Of a stretch of 64,000 nt of DNA, positions 1-8,393 are shown piece by piece. Position 1 is the first letter of the stretch, and each line of letters opens with the position of its first letter. Under the pieces are notes generated by a model, which was given only the letters and a program-made list of their open reading frames with translations, was not told the origin of the DNA and did no database searches. Source of the stretch: CAWJPW01 sp963844845 (GTDB lineage: Bacteria > Acidobacteriota > Thermoanaerobaculia > Thermoanaerobaculales > Sulfomarinibacteraceae); assembly GCA_963844845.1 (NCBI GenBank), contig CAWJPW010000005.1, forward strand, positions 1-64,000. The letters run 5' to 3'. A program made the translations under genes and the position numbers.

Positions 1-1
1 T

Positions 2-517
2 TGTAGCTTCTTCGACTTTTCAGTTGCGTCTTGCTGCTCCATCAGCGGAGTCGACCTGCGCGACGACGCCATGGCGCGTCTAGCCGGACTGGGCGGCCGT
101 CCGACGACTCTGCAGGAGCTCATGGCGAGCTCCGATATCGTCATCGCGACCACCGGCGCGCAGGGGCTCATCACGCCGGCGATGGTCCGGCCCCGCCAGG
201 CGATTCTCGCCCTCTCGAACCCCAACCCGGAGATCCGGCCGGAGCAGGCCCTTGCGGCCGGAGCGATCTTCGCTGCGGATGGACGCTCGGTGAACAACGC
301 GCTCGCCTTTCCAGGCCTCTTTCGCGGCGCTCTGGACGCTGGGGCTCGCTGCATCAACAATCGCATGAAGATCGCCGCCGCCGAGGCCATCGCCAACGAG
401 GCGGAGCAGGGCGACCTCGTCCCCAACCTCCTCAAGGAGGGCCTCCACCAGCGGGTCGCGGCGGTGGTCGAGCGGACGGCCTACCAGAGCGGCGCGAACC
501 TCAACAAGGAGGACTGA
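2..517 (+). CDS. malic enzyme, C-terminal part (5' truncated by window)
   Basis: This is the C-terminal NAD(P)-binding half of a malic enzyme, which decarboxylates malate to pyruvate while reducing NAD(P)+. Family landmarks are the SNPNPEI segment (usual form NPTPEI), a Gly-Arg-Ser phrase just before VNNALAFPG, and FRGALDAGARCINNRMK, which carries the conserved FPG.FRGAL block before the AAAEAIA helix. The reading frame is open to the left edge, so the start and the catalytic N-terminal domain lie outside. The first ~60 bases translate to a Cys/Ser-rich stretch that does not resemble the family, so the extreme edge may be unreliable or belong to a diverged segment. The stop is followed by a short GC palindrome at 520-531. 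The cofactor preference cannot be read from this fragment. Confidence 0.85.
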   Translation, partial: CSFFDFSVASCCSISGVDLRDDAMARLAGLGGRPTTLQELMASSDIVIATTGAQGLITPAMVRPRQAILALSNPNPEIRPEQALAAGAIFAADGRSVNNALAFPGLFRGALDAGARCINNRMKIAAAEAIANEAEQGDLVPNLLKEGLHQRVAAVVERTAYQSGANLNKED

Positions 518-613
518 GCGCGGGCGCCCGCAAGGTGCGGCCGGAAGCATTCGCCGCCTTCGTCGGGTTGTGAGCGGGCGGGGCGCCCAGCCCCCGAGGA
601 GGAGTCAGCCGAG

Positions 614-1393
614 ATGTACTCGACGCGACCGTACCGCACTCCACCGGGAGGCTTCGGTCTCCCCGGACGGCCACCCACGGATCTCATCGTGGTTCTCGCC
701 GTCGTGTTCGTCACCTTCGCGCTGCAGTTCTTCCCCGGGGTCGGCGTGCTACCGGCTCTCATGCGGCTCACCCCGGCGGTGTGGCAGGCCGGCTTCCTGT
801 GGCAGCTTGTCACCTACCCCTTTGCCGGCTTCGGCGCCCCGAGCCTGTGGTTCCTGGTGGAGCTCTTCGTGCTCTACTGGTTCTCGTCGGAGGTCTTCAC
901 GATCCTCGGCCGACGGTGGTACTGGAGGCTGCATGCCTGGAGCCTGGTGGGGGCCGGGGTTGCGGCCGTCGCAGGGCAGCTGTTGGCGTCGCTCGTCCTG
1001 GGGCGCAGCCCCTCGGCTTTTCCCTTTCAGCTCATGCAGGGGCAGCGCATCCTGGTGGTGGTGGCGGTGGCCGCCTTTGCCGTCCTGCGACGCGACGCCA
1101 CCGTCTACCTCTTCTTCGTGCTGCCGGTGCGCGCCGGGTGGTTTCTGTGGATCGAGGTTCTCATCGCCTTCATCGCCTTCCTCGGCACCATGGACGTGGC
1201 CGGCTTCATCGGAGTCTGCGCTGCCACAGGCATCACCTGGGGCTTCCTCACCCGAAGGGGCCCGCGTCAGCTGCTCAAGCGTGCTCGACTGAGCCTGGAT
1301 CGGGCGCTCGTGGAGTGGCGGCTGCGCCGACTGCGCCGGGAGCGGCCGTTCCGCGTCGTCGACGACCGCGACGAGGGCCCCACGGTCCACTGA
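614..1393 (+). CDS. rhomboid-fold integral membrane protein, probably non-proteolytic
   Basis: A 259-residue protein with about six hydrophobic segments. Residues ~50-95 carry a rhomboid-like core: a WQLVTYPF motif followed by a Leu/Trp-rich helix and a GRRWYWRL basic turn, matching the 'W.l.TypF...lW.l....f....lE...G..r' layout of rhomboid and Der1-like proteins. The expected catalytic GxSG serine loop and the late catalytic histidine are not visible; MQGQR occupies the equivalent loop. It therefore looks like a pseudo-rhomboid that binds membrane proteins without cutting them. The C-terminal ~50 residues are strongly basic and cytoplasmic. An AGGAGG-type ribosome site lies ~10 bases before the ATG. 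It sits between malic enzyme and a metal transporter with no clear functional link. The fold assignment is inference from motif order. Confidence 0.65.
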   Translation: MYSTRPYRTPPGGFGLPGRPPTDLIVVLAVVFVTFALQFFPGVGVLPALMRLTPAVWQAGFLWQLVTYPFAGFGAPSLWFLVELFVLYWFSSEVFTILGRRWYWRLHAWSLVGAGVAAVAGQLLASLVLGRSPSAFPFQLMQGQRILVVVAVAAFAVLRRDATVYLFFVLPVRAGWFLWIEVLIAFIAFLGTMDVAGFIGVCAATGITWGFLTRRGPRQLLKRARLSLDRALVEWRLRRLRRERPFRVVDDRDEGPTVH

Positions 1394-1480
1394 CGAGAAT
1401 AGCGAGACAGGATCTCCTTTGAAGCGAGCTAGCTGAGAGGGTGCGTGACGAGGAGGGAGCTCTCGTGCTAGCGTCCCCGG

Positions 1481-2644
1481 GTGATCGCCGAAGCGCTCAT
1501 TCGCTGGTTCGTGGCCGAACCGGAGGCCGTGTCCGCTCCCGCCACCCGGCAGAGGTACGGCACGCTCGAGGGCGGAGCGAGCATCGTCGTAAACCTCGTG
1601 GTCTTCGTCGTCAAGCTGGTGCCCGGTCTGCTCATCGGCAGCATCAGTCTGGTGGCCGATGCCTTTCACTCGCTGGGGGACGTGCTCAGCTCGGCGGTGG
1701 TCATCTGGGGCTTCCGGGTGGCGGCCAAGCCTCCGGATCGTGAGCACCCCTTTGGCCACGGCCGGTTCGAGAGCATCGCTTCGCTGCTGGTCGCGGTCCT
1801 GCTGCTCCTGACCGCCTGGGAGTTCGGCAAGGCGTCGGTGGCGCGGCTCCTCGACCCTCACCAGGTGCATGCCTCGCCTGTGTTGCTCGCGATCCTGACG
1901 CTGACCCTGGTGCTCAAGGAGTGGCTCTCACGCTTCTCGCTTCGCCTCGGCCGTGCCATCGACTCACCGGCTCTCATCGGCGACTTCTGGCATCACCGCT
2001 CCGACGTCATCGCCACCGCGGTGGTCATCGCTGCGCTCGTCGCTGCGCGGTTCGGTTGGTGGTGGGTGGACGGTGCCGGGGGGGTTGTGGTTTCGCTGTT
2101 CATCGCATGGGCCTCTCTCACCATGTTGAGGGAGTCGGTGAACCCTCTGATCGGAGAGGCGCCTTCTCCCTCGGTGCTCCAGGCGGTGCGCGAGGAGGCC
2201 TGTGCGGTCGCCGAGGTGGAGGAGGTTCACGACGTCATCGTCCATTACTACGGTGAGCTGCTGGTGACGTCGCTGCATATCGAGGTGCCGGCCGAGATCT
2301 CGCTGGTGCGCGCCCATGAGGTCGCCGAGGAGGTGGAGGACCGCGTCAACCAGCGGCTCGCTGGCTGGACGGTGGTGCACGTCGACCCCGTGGACCGTCA
2401 GCATCCGCTCTACGCTAAGGTCTGGCGGGCTCTGAAGGAGGCCGCGGACGGATTGCCGGAGGTGCAGGACTTTCACGATCTTCGCATCGTCGGCAGCCAG
2501 GACCACGCCTTCGTCATCTTCGACCTGCAGGCCAGCGACGGCAAAGAGGCGCAGGCCGCCGCGACTCTCCGTGCGGCTCTGCTGGAGCGTTTCCCTTGCG
2601 TGGACAAGGTGGTGGTGAACCTCCGCCCGCGCTACGTCTACTAG
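1481..2644 (+). CDS. cation diffusion facilitator (CDF) family metal transporter
   Basis: A proton-coupled divalent cation exporter of the inner membrane. The N-terminal half has the six-helix CDF core. The tetrahedral metal site is visible as AFHSLGD in helix 2 (HxxxD) and DFWHHRSD in helix 5 (HxxxD). The HPFGHGRFES loop after helix 2 is the family signature. At 387 residues it is longer than typical ~300-residue CDFs. The excess is C-terminal: two successive cytoplasmic CTD-like units can be read, one around VEEVHDVIVHYYG and one around LPEVQDFHDLRIVG, so the dimerising domain appears duplicated. It starts with GTG; no strong ribosome site is obvious. The substrate (Zn, Fe, Mn, Co) cannot be deduced safely. 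The gene stands alone, followed by ~500 bases without genes. Confidence 0.93.
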   Translation: MIAEALIRWFVAEPEAVSAPATRQRYGTLEGGASIVVNLVVFVVKLVPGLLIGSISLVADAFHSLGDVLSSAVVIWGFRVAAKPPDREHPFGHGRFESIASLLVAVLLLLTAWEFGKASVARLLDPHQVHASPVLLAILTLTLVLKEWLSRFSLRLGRAIDSPALIGDFWHHRSDVIATAVVIAALVAARFGWWWVDGAGGVVVSLFIAWASLTMLRESVNPLIGEAPSPSVLQAVREEACAVAEVEEVHDVIVHYYGELLVTSLHIEVPAEISLVRAHEVAEEVEDRVNQRLAGWTVVHVDPVDRQHPLYAKVWRALKEAADGLPEVQDFHDLRIVGSQDHAFVIFDLQASDGKEAQAAATLRAALLERFPCVDKVVVNLRPRYVY

Positions 2645-3141
2645 TACCCTGTCTGGAAGCCCCAATCGACTCTGCGCACGCGTCCTAGGTTTCTTTGAAA
2701 GGTGGCACCCCTCCGCGAAGGTGACGTTGCTACGGCCACGTCGTTGCTGCTTCCCGGTAGCCGCGCGGTCTGCGAAGGCACCGTCGTCCCTCCCGGGAGG
2801 AACCCCCGGGGCTTGCGCAGAGCGCGTCGGAATCCCATCTTCTAGTGCGACCCCTTTGCGTCACTGCGGAACTCTCTGACGGGTTCGGGCGGGGTGTCGT
2901 CCGAGGAGATGGGATTTGATCTGTCATTGTTGCGAAACGCATCTGGACAAGCGGATGAATAACTTAGGAATCGAAACGAGATTTTCTCTCAATTCCTTCA
3001 TTTGCAAGGGCTTGACATCGCGAAGGGGCCCTGTTGATATTGCCGGCGTGGTTCTATTCAGCATTGGCGGCTCGACCGGAGCTCGCATCGTTCGCGCTCG
3101 GGGGGGCCTGAGAGGAAGAGGGAAAGAAGGAGGTTGAAGAG
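2645..3141. other. intergenic leader region before the electron-conduit operon
   Basis: About 500 bases without a convincing gene. The left half is GC-rich and contains a perfect 12-base palindrome (2789-2800) followed by another C/G run. The right half (about 2905-3060) is clearly more AT-rich than the rest of the window and ends in a strong sigma-70-like promoter (3012-3041). Downstream of that promoter lies a ~95-base untranslated leader with an AGGAGG ribosome site. No riboswitch class was recognised. Confidence 0.5.
3012..3041 (+). promoter_or_regulatory. sigma-70-like promoter of the mtrCAB operon
   Basis: A perfect TTGACA -35 hexamer at 3012-3017 is followed, with an 18-base spacer, by GATATT at 3036-3041 (4 of 6 matches to TATAAT); TGATAT at 3035 with a 17-base spacer is an alternative register. 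It sits in an AT-rich patch directly upstream of the decaheme cytochrome gene on the same strand. The predicted start is near 3048, giving a leader of about 95 bases. Confidence 0.55.
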
Positions 3142-5199
3142 ATGCTGACGGTGCAACGTGCGCTACTGCTCGTGGCCACGGCGTCCGCGCTGGTCGTTCC
3201 AACGCTGCGCCACGGAAACAACGAGGCTCCCGTGACCGGAGACCGGTCGCAGGCGCTCTACTCACCCTCGCAGGTCGAGTACTACATGACCGACGAGGAG
3301 ATCGCCTACGTCCGCCCGGGGTTCAACATCGAGGTGGACAGCGTGCAGATCCCTGCTGACGGCCACCCGGTGGTCGAGCTCTCGTTCTACGACGACTTCG
3401 AGCAGCCCCTGGACCGCGAGGGCAAGGTGACGCCGGGCGAGCTCTCCATCAACTTCATCCTCGCCAGGTACAACGCCTCGAGCTATGACTTCACAGCCTA
3501 CACGACGCGCTCGGTCACGAGCCCGATCACCGGCGACACCGCAGTGCAGGCGTCCAGCGACAGCGGCGGCACCTGGACGGACCTCGGTCTCGGCCACGCC
3601 CGCTACCGTTTCGGTACCGCGGTGCCTGCCGGCTTCGACGCGAGTGCCACGCACACCATCGGCATCTACGCCGAGCGGGACCTCGCGGACATCATCGGCA
3701 AGGCGTACTACGCCAACGTCGAGTACGACTTCGTCCCCGACGGTTCGGAGGTTACTGCGCGCTGGGCGGCCATCTCCAACGACCAGTGCAACTCCTGCCA
3801 CCAGGGCCTCTCGGCCCATGGCGGTTCGCGCCGCGACGTCAAGCTCTGCGTGATGTGCCACAGCCCGCAGTCCTCGGATCCCGACACCGGCAATACCGTG
3901 GACTTCAAGGTCATGGTGCACAAGATCCACATGGGTGAGAACCTGCCCAGCGTGGAGGCCGGCACTCCGTACCAGATCATCGGCTACCAACAGCGAGCGC
4001 ACGACTACTCCGACGTGGCCTTCCCGCAGGACATCCGCCACTGCGCCTCGGCGTGCCACGGCGTCGCGAACCCGCAGAGCTACATCTGGTACACCGAGCC
4101 CTCGGCCGAGGCCTGCGGCTCGTGCCACGACAACGTCAACTTCGACACCGGCGAGAACCACCCCGCCGGCGCCCAGCCTGACTCGGCGTGCGCCAGCTGC
4201 CACCTGCCCGACAGCGGCGGCGAGTTCGACGCCTCCATCAAGGCGGCGCACGTGATCCCGGTCGACTCCACGCAGGTGGCCGGCCTGAACATGGAGATCC
4301 TCGACGTGGTCGACACCGTCCCCGGTGACACCCCGACCATTACCTTCCGGCTGTTCAACGACGACGGTTCGCCGGTGGATCCCGCCAGCCTTGACAGCTT
4401 CAACCTCCTCGTGGGTGGTCCCACTACCGACTACACGCAGTACTTCCGCGAGAGCGGCAAGAGTGCGACGGCTTCCGGCGGGGCCTACCTCTACACCTTC
4501 TCCACGCCGATTCCGGAAGACGCGATGGGCACGTGGACGTTCAGCGCCGACGCTTACCGGTACGTGGATGTCGAGAAGGGCCTCGGCGTCACCGAGGAGG
4601 TCCGCGACGCGGCTTTCAACCCGGTCTTCTACGCGACCGTCACCGACGAGACCGCCCATGCCCGCCGCGAGGTGGTGGACCTGGACAAGTGCAACAAGTG
4701 CCACAATCCCCTGGCGCTGCACGGCGGACAGCGCTTCCGCATCGAGGAGTGCGTGATCTGCCACAACCCCGAGGAGACCGACGCCGAGGTGCGGCCCGCC
4801 GACGCCGGGGCACCGGAGGCGATCCACTTCAAGTGGATGATCCACCACATCCATCGCGGTGAGGCCCTCACCCAGGACTTCACGGTGTACGGCTACCACG
4901 GCAGCATCAACAACTACAACGACGTCCGCTTCCCGGGCGATCTCCGCAACTGCGACGCCTGCCATGTTGATGGCGCTGACGAGGTGCCGCTGCCGGACGG
5001 CGTTCTCGCCACCAACCGGCCGCGCGACCCCTACTTCGGCGGCGAGATCCCGCCGACCGCCTCCGCTTGCCTTTCGTGCCACGACAGCGAAATTGCGGCG
5101 GCCCACGCCTACGTGAACATCGCGCCCTTCGGCGAGGCGTGCGCATCCTGCCACGGTGCCGACCGCGACTTCTCGGTGGACCGGGTTCACGCCCACTGA
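3142..5199 (+). CDS. mtrC: OmcA/MtrC-family decaheme c-type cytochrome (outer-surface electron donor)
   Basis: An extracellular decaheme cytochrome that would pass electrons from the outer-membrane conduit to minerals, electrodes or shuttles. Ten haem-binding motifs are visible: CxxCH at residues ~216, 236, 325, 350, 517, 537, 604, 643 and 667, plus one CxxxCH (CASACH) at ~301. They form two pentahaem clusters (216-350 and 517-667), each preceded by a beta-rich domain (about 30-200 and 370-500), the split beta/haem/beta/haem plan of MtrC and OmcA. The family phrase HGGxR follows the first and sixth haems, and the DPDTGNTVDFKVMVHKIHMG segment is typical. A hydrophobic signal peptide covers residues ~1-20, but no lipobox cysteine follows it, unlike Shewanella MtrC. 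It has a good ribosome site (AGGAGG, 8 bases before ATG) and is the first gene of the C-A-B operon. Confidence 0.93.
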   Translation: MLTVQRALLLVATASALVVPTLRHGNNEAPVTGDRSQALYSPSQVEYYMTDEEIAYVRPGFNIEVDSVQIPADGHPVVELSFYDDFEQPLDREGKVTPGELSINFILARYNASSYDFTAYTTRSVTSPITGDTAVQASSDSGGTWTDLGLGHARYRFGTAVPAGFDASATHTIGIYAERDLADIIGKAYYANVEYDFVPDGSEVTARWAAISNDQCNSCHQGLSAHGGSRRDVKLCVMCHSPQSSDPDTGNTVDFKVMVHKIHMGENLPSVEAGTPYQIIGYQQRAHDYSDVAFPQDIRHCASACHGVANPQSYIWYTEPSAEACGSCHDNVNFDTGENHPAGAQPDSACASCHLPDSGGEFDASIKAAHVIPVDSTQVAGLNMEILDVVDTVPGDTPTITFRLFNDDGSPVDPASLDSFNLLVGGPTTDYTQYFRESGKSATASGGAYLYTFSTPIPEDAMGTWTFSADAYRYVDVEKGLGVTEEVRDAAFNPVFYATVTDETAHARREVVDLDKCNKCHNPLALHGGQRFRIEECVICHNPEETDAEVRPADAGAPEAIHFKWMIHHIHRGEALTQDFTVYGYHGSINNYNDVRFPGDLRNCDACHVDGADEVPLPDGVLATNRPRDPYFGGEIPPTASACLSCHDSEIAAAHAYVNIAPFGEACASCHGADRDFSVDRVHAH

Positions 5200-5269
5200 G
5201 CTGGACGAGACAACCCGCGGCGTGTCGGAACTCCGGCACGCCGCGGTCTTCGCGAAAGGTAGGACGCGC

Positions 5270-6178
5270 ATGAGAATCCCGAACCGCACGCTGATCCTCC
5301 TCGGCGCGATTGTGCTCGTCGCCGCGGCGGCCGTGCCGGCATCGGGCGCAGAAGGGACCGACGCCATCACCGGCGTCCCCTGCGCCATGTGCCACGACGT
5401 GCTGAGCCAGGAGTTCGTGAACAACCCCCACGCTTCAGTTGCCTTCCAGCGCTCGCGCGAAGCGGTGGGCAAGACGGTGTGCGAGGTCTGCCACGGTAAC
5501 GGTGACAAGCACATGGACGAAGGCGGAGATCCCTCCCTCATCCAGGTGCCCGCCGGCGAGGCGTCGCAGAAGCTGTGCCTCACGTGCCACGCCGACCAAC
5601 TGCACACCTCCATGATGGCGAGCGGTGTCCACGCCGCCGCCAAGGTTTATTGCACCGACTGCCACAAGGTGCACCAGGGCGCCGGCGTCCCGCGGGCACG
5701 CCTGCTGCGCAATGGCCCCGACGACCTGTGCGCCTCGTGCCATCCGGCGCAGGCGGCGTCGTTCCGCAAGCCGTTCGCCCATCGTCTCGGCGCCGGCGGA
5801 ATGGACTGCGCCACCTGTCACGACCCGCACTCGGGGGCGGAGAGTGGGGAAGCGAGCCTTCGCCTCGGTCGTACCGGGGACGGCCCCTGCGTCACCTGCC
5901 ACACCGAAAAGCGGGGACCGTTCGTGTTCCCGCACGTCAACGGCGTGGCCGGCAACTGCATGAGCTGCCACGAGCCGCACGGTTCCAGCAATCCAAAGCG
6001 GCTGATCCGGGCGCGGGTGGCCCAGCTCTGTCTGGAGTGTCACAGCGACCTCCCGGGGACCACCCTGGGCTCGCAGCCGCCGTCCTTCCACGATCTGCGG
6101 AGTCCGCGCTACCAGAACTGCACCACCTGCCACGTGGCGGTGCACGGCTCCAACAGCTCGCCGGCCCTGTTGAGATAG
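5270..6178 (+). CDS. mtrA: DmsE/MtrA-type periplasmic decaheme c-type cytochrome
   Basis: A periplasmic decaheme cytochrome that would sit inside the outer-membrane barrel and wire the periplasm to the surface cytochrome. The start at 5270 gives 302 residues with a clean signal peptide (MRIPNRTLIL followed by a hydrophobic Ala/Val-rich core ending ASGA). Ten CxxCH motifs are present, in order CAMCH, CEVCH, CLTCH, CTDCH, CASCH, CATCH, CVTCH, CMSCH, CLECH, CTTCH, matching the haem count of MtrA, DmsE and PioA. Repeated CH-x-PH phrases near the C-terminus (CHDPHSG, CHEPHGS) are typical. It lies 70 bases after the surface cytochrome gene and 10 bases before the porin gene, so the three are almost certainly co-transcribed. 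An upstream in-frame start exists, but it overlaps the previous gene and lacks a signal peptide. Confidence 0.93.
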   Translation: MRIPNRTLILLGAIVLVAAAAVPASGAEGTDAITGVPCAMCHDVLSQEFVNNPHASVAFQRSREAVGKTVCEVCHGNGDKHMDEGGDPSLIQVPAGEASQKLCLTCHADQLHTSMMASGVHAAAKVYCTDCHKVHQGAGVPRARLLRNGPDDLCASCHPAQAASFRKPFAHRLGAGGMDCATCHDPHSGAESGEASLRLGRTGDGPCVTCHTEKRGPFVFPHVNGVAGNCMSCHEPHGSSNPKRLIRARVAQLCLECHSDLPGTTLGSQPPSFHDLRSPRYQNCTTCHVAVHGSNSSPALLR

Positions 6179-6188
6179 GAGGAAGCCG

Positions 6189-8135
6189 ATGTCAACGCGT
6201 CGACTCGTACTCGTGGCTTCGCTCGTGACGCTGACGCTCGGCTTCGGAGTGGCCTCGGCTCAGACCCCCCGGTTCGAGTTGGAGGCCGGCTACCAGTGGC
6301 TGGACCTCAGCGGCAACGAGGATATGTACCGCTCCCAGGTGAACCAGGACGACGGGTTCATCCTCGACCACTTCTCTCTCTCCTCCATCGACCCGTCCGG
6401 CAACGCGACGGCGGTGGACCGCCTGCGCATCGATGCCGCCGGCTTCGGCGGCAGCCCCGACGGCCACTTCCGGCTCGAGGCCGGACTGGCCGACACCTAC
6501 AGGCTGCATCTGAACTACCGGCGTGCGAACGTCTACAGCGCCCTGCCGGGCTTCGCGAACCCGTTCGCCGGTGAAGGAGTGGTTCCCGGTCAGCACACCC
6601 TCGACCGGACCCGCGACAGCCTGGACTTCGAGGTGGAGGTCCTTCCCGGACACACCATCTCGCCGGTGGTGGGCTACCGCTGGTACCGCTACGAAGGTCC
6701 TGCCCGCACCACCTACCACGTCGGCGGCGACGAGTTCCAGCTGAGCTCGAACCTCGACCAGACCGAGGACGAGTTCTACGCCGGAGTGGCCTTCCACGCC
6801 GGCACGTTCAACGGCATGGTCACGCAGGGCTGGCGGAGCTTCGACGCCACCGAGGACCTGGCCCTGTTGCCCGGCGCGGGGGAGGGAAACAACACCTTCA
6901 CCCTGCTCGGCGTCGATCCGACGATGGACAGCTACCAGCGGCATTCGCACGTCAAGTCCGACACGACTCCGGTCACGACGGCCTATGTCACGGGTCTCAT
7001 CAGTGACGGCGTCCGTGTCAAGGGGTCGTTCATCCGTTCCGACTTCGACGTGGACACCACCGACCAGGAGAACCTGTCCGGAAACCTCGTTTCGTACACC
7101 ATCAACCGCTTCTTCGCAGGCCTCGACGAGACGGCGGGCTCCAAGTCGAAGAACTCCATGTGGCGGGGCGACCTGCACCTCGAGGCCAGGCTCTCCAAGG
7201 TCTTCACGGTGAGCGGAGGCTACGCCGCGCGCCACCGCGACATGGACGGGAGCGCTCTGATCTCGAGCATGTACACCGATACCACGAACTTCGCGGGCTT
7301 GGAACCGGCCGACGTGCAGAACCTGCTCCAGGTGGACAACGCCTTCAAGCGCGACGAAGACACCTTCGATGTGCGCGTCGACGCGCGCAACCTCGGACCA
7401 TTCCGGGCGTGGGGTACCTACGCCAACGTGACGCAGGATGTGGACCTCAGCGAGGCTGCTGCCGAGATCGTCGTGCCCGGCGGGCAGAGCGGCAGCTTCA
7501 GCCGTCAGATCGATCGCTACAGCGTGGGCGCGGGCGTCACCAGTGGAGGGGCCAGCGCCACCGTGGAGTGGTTCTCGGACTCGGCCGACGAGGCGGTGGT
7601 CCGTACTGACTACCTCGACCGCGACCGCCTGCGGGTGCGGCTGGGTTACGACTACAAGAGCCTCTTCCGAGTCCTCGGTACCGTGGAGACGATCCGCGCC
7701 AAGAACGACACGGTGGGAATCGCCTACGATGCGGATACCGACCACTATGCGGTTGCCCTGGACGTCATGCCCTCCGACCCGCTGACCTTCCGGGTCTCCT
7801 GGGACCGCTACAAGACCGACACCTCGGCGCTGTACCGGGTACCGCAGTTCTTCACGGTGGACACATCCCTCTACAGCGACAAGACCGACGTCTTGGAGGG
7901 CGGCCTGTACTACCGGAAGGGCAAGCTCAGCGTGGACGGCGGCTACTCGACCCTGTCCAACTCGGGCTCACTGCCGCTCGACCTCGACCGCGCCTTTGCG
8001 CGTCTCGGCTGGGACTTCACCAAGACCCTCGGCGGCGTTCTCGCCTTCGACTGGTGGGATTACAGCGAGGACCTCTTCTCGATGGCGGACTACCAGGCCA
8101 AGCGTTACGCGGTCCTGCTGCGCTGGCACAACTGA
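6189..8135 (+). CDS. mtrB: MtrB/PioB-family outer-membrane beta-barrel porin
   Basis: The barrel that sheathes the decaheme cytochrome and lets it span the outer membrane. The 648-residue protein begins with a signal peptide (MSTRRLVLVASL, cleavage near ASA-Q at ~24-25). The mature part is a run of alternating hydrophobic/polar strands with many aromatic-terminated turns and acidic loops, as in ~26-strand MtrB barrels; the length is close to Shewanella MtrB. It ends RYAVLLRWHN, a beta strand without the usual terminal Phe. The N-terminal CxxC pair of gamma-proteobacterial MtrB is absent. It starts 10 bases after the MtrA gene behind a GGAGG ribosome site and is followed by a strong hairpin terminator. 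Family identity is supported mainly by context, size and strand pattern. Confidence 0.88.
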   Translation: MSTRRLVLVASLVTLTLGFGVASAQTPRFELEAGYQWLDLSGNEDMYRSQVNQDDGFILDHFSLSSIDPSGNATAVDRLRIDAAGFGGSPDGHFRLEAGLADTYRLHLNYRRANVYSALPGFANPFAGEGVVPGQHTLDRTRDSLDFEVEVLPGHTISPVVGYRWYRYEGPARTTYHVGGDEFQLSSNLDQTEDEFYAGVAFHAGTFNGMVTQGWRSFDATEDLALLPGAGEGNNTFTLLGVDPTMDSYQRHSHVKSDTTPVTTAYVTGLISDGVRVKGSFIRSDFDVDTTDQENLSGNLVSYTINRFFAGLDETAGSKSKNSMWRGDLHLEARLSKVFTVSGGYAARHRDMDGSALISSMYTDTTNFAGLEPADVQNLLQVDNAFKRDEDTFDVRVDARNLGPFRAWGTYANVTQDVDLSEAAAEIVVPGGQSGSFSRQIDRYSVGAGVTSGGASATVEWFSDSADEAVVRTDYLDRDRLRVRLGYDYKSLFRVLGTVETIRAKNDTVGIAYDADTDHYAVALDVMPSDPLTFRVSWDRYKTDTSALYRVPQFFTVDTSLYSDKTDVLEGGLYYRKGKLSVDGGYSTLSNSGSLPLDLDRAFARLGWDFTKTLGGVLAFDWWDYSEDLFSMADYQAKRYAVLLRWHN

Positions 8136-8161
8136 CCGCCCCCGAGCTCACGGAACCCGAT

Positions 8162-8189
8162 GAACCGGCGGCCTTCGGGCCGCCGGTTC
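8162..8189 (+). terminator. stem-loop terminator after the mtrCAB operon
   Basis: A perfect 12-base-pair stem (8162-8173 with 8178-8189) closed by a TTCG tetraloop, 26 bases after the porin stop. Only a short pyrimidine-rich tail follows, so intrinsic termination may be partial, but the stem and UUCG loop are unusually stable. The rest of 8190-8393 holds no gene I can support. Confidence 0.75.
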
Positions 8190-8393
8190 GCTCTTCATGG
8201 GCGGGCGCCGCAGGCGCGGCCGGGCGCGGTCAGCGGGACGCCGGCGGCCGGCAGCACGGCCTCGGCAAGGTGGCAGTGGTGCGACGAGCTCCGGCGCGCA
8301 GCCTCGTGCCGCCCCGCGAGCCGCTGTCCATGGCTCGGAACACAGGTGGCCGGGACCGAGACGATGCCCTGCGGAGCAGGGGCCGGAGAGGTC

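Noticed and set aside
2789..2800. Perfect 12-base palindrome downstream of the CDF gene
   Set aside because: It is a short GC palindrome with no loop or T-run, 145 bases after the stop. It is expected by chance in this composition, so it is not called a terminator.
3262..5643. A long minus-strand open frame across the cytochrome genes
   Set aside because: It spans two genes with 20 haem motifs on the plus strand; the minus translation is Val/Gly/Arg repetitive and meaningless.
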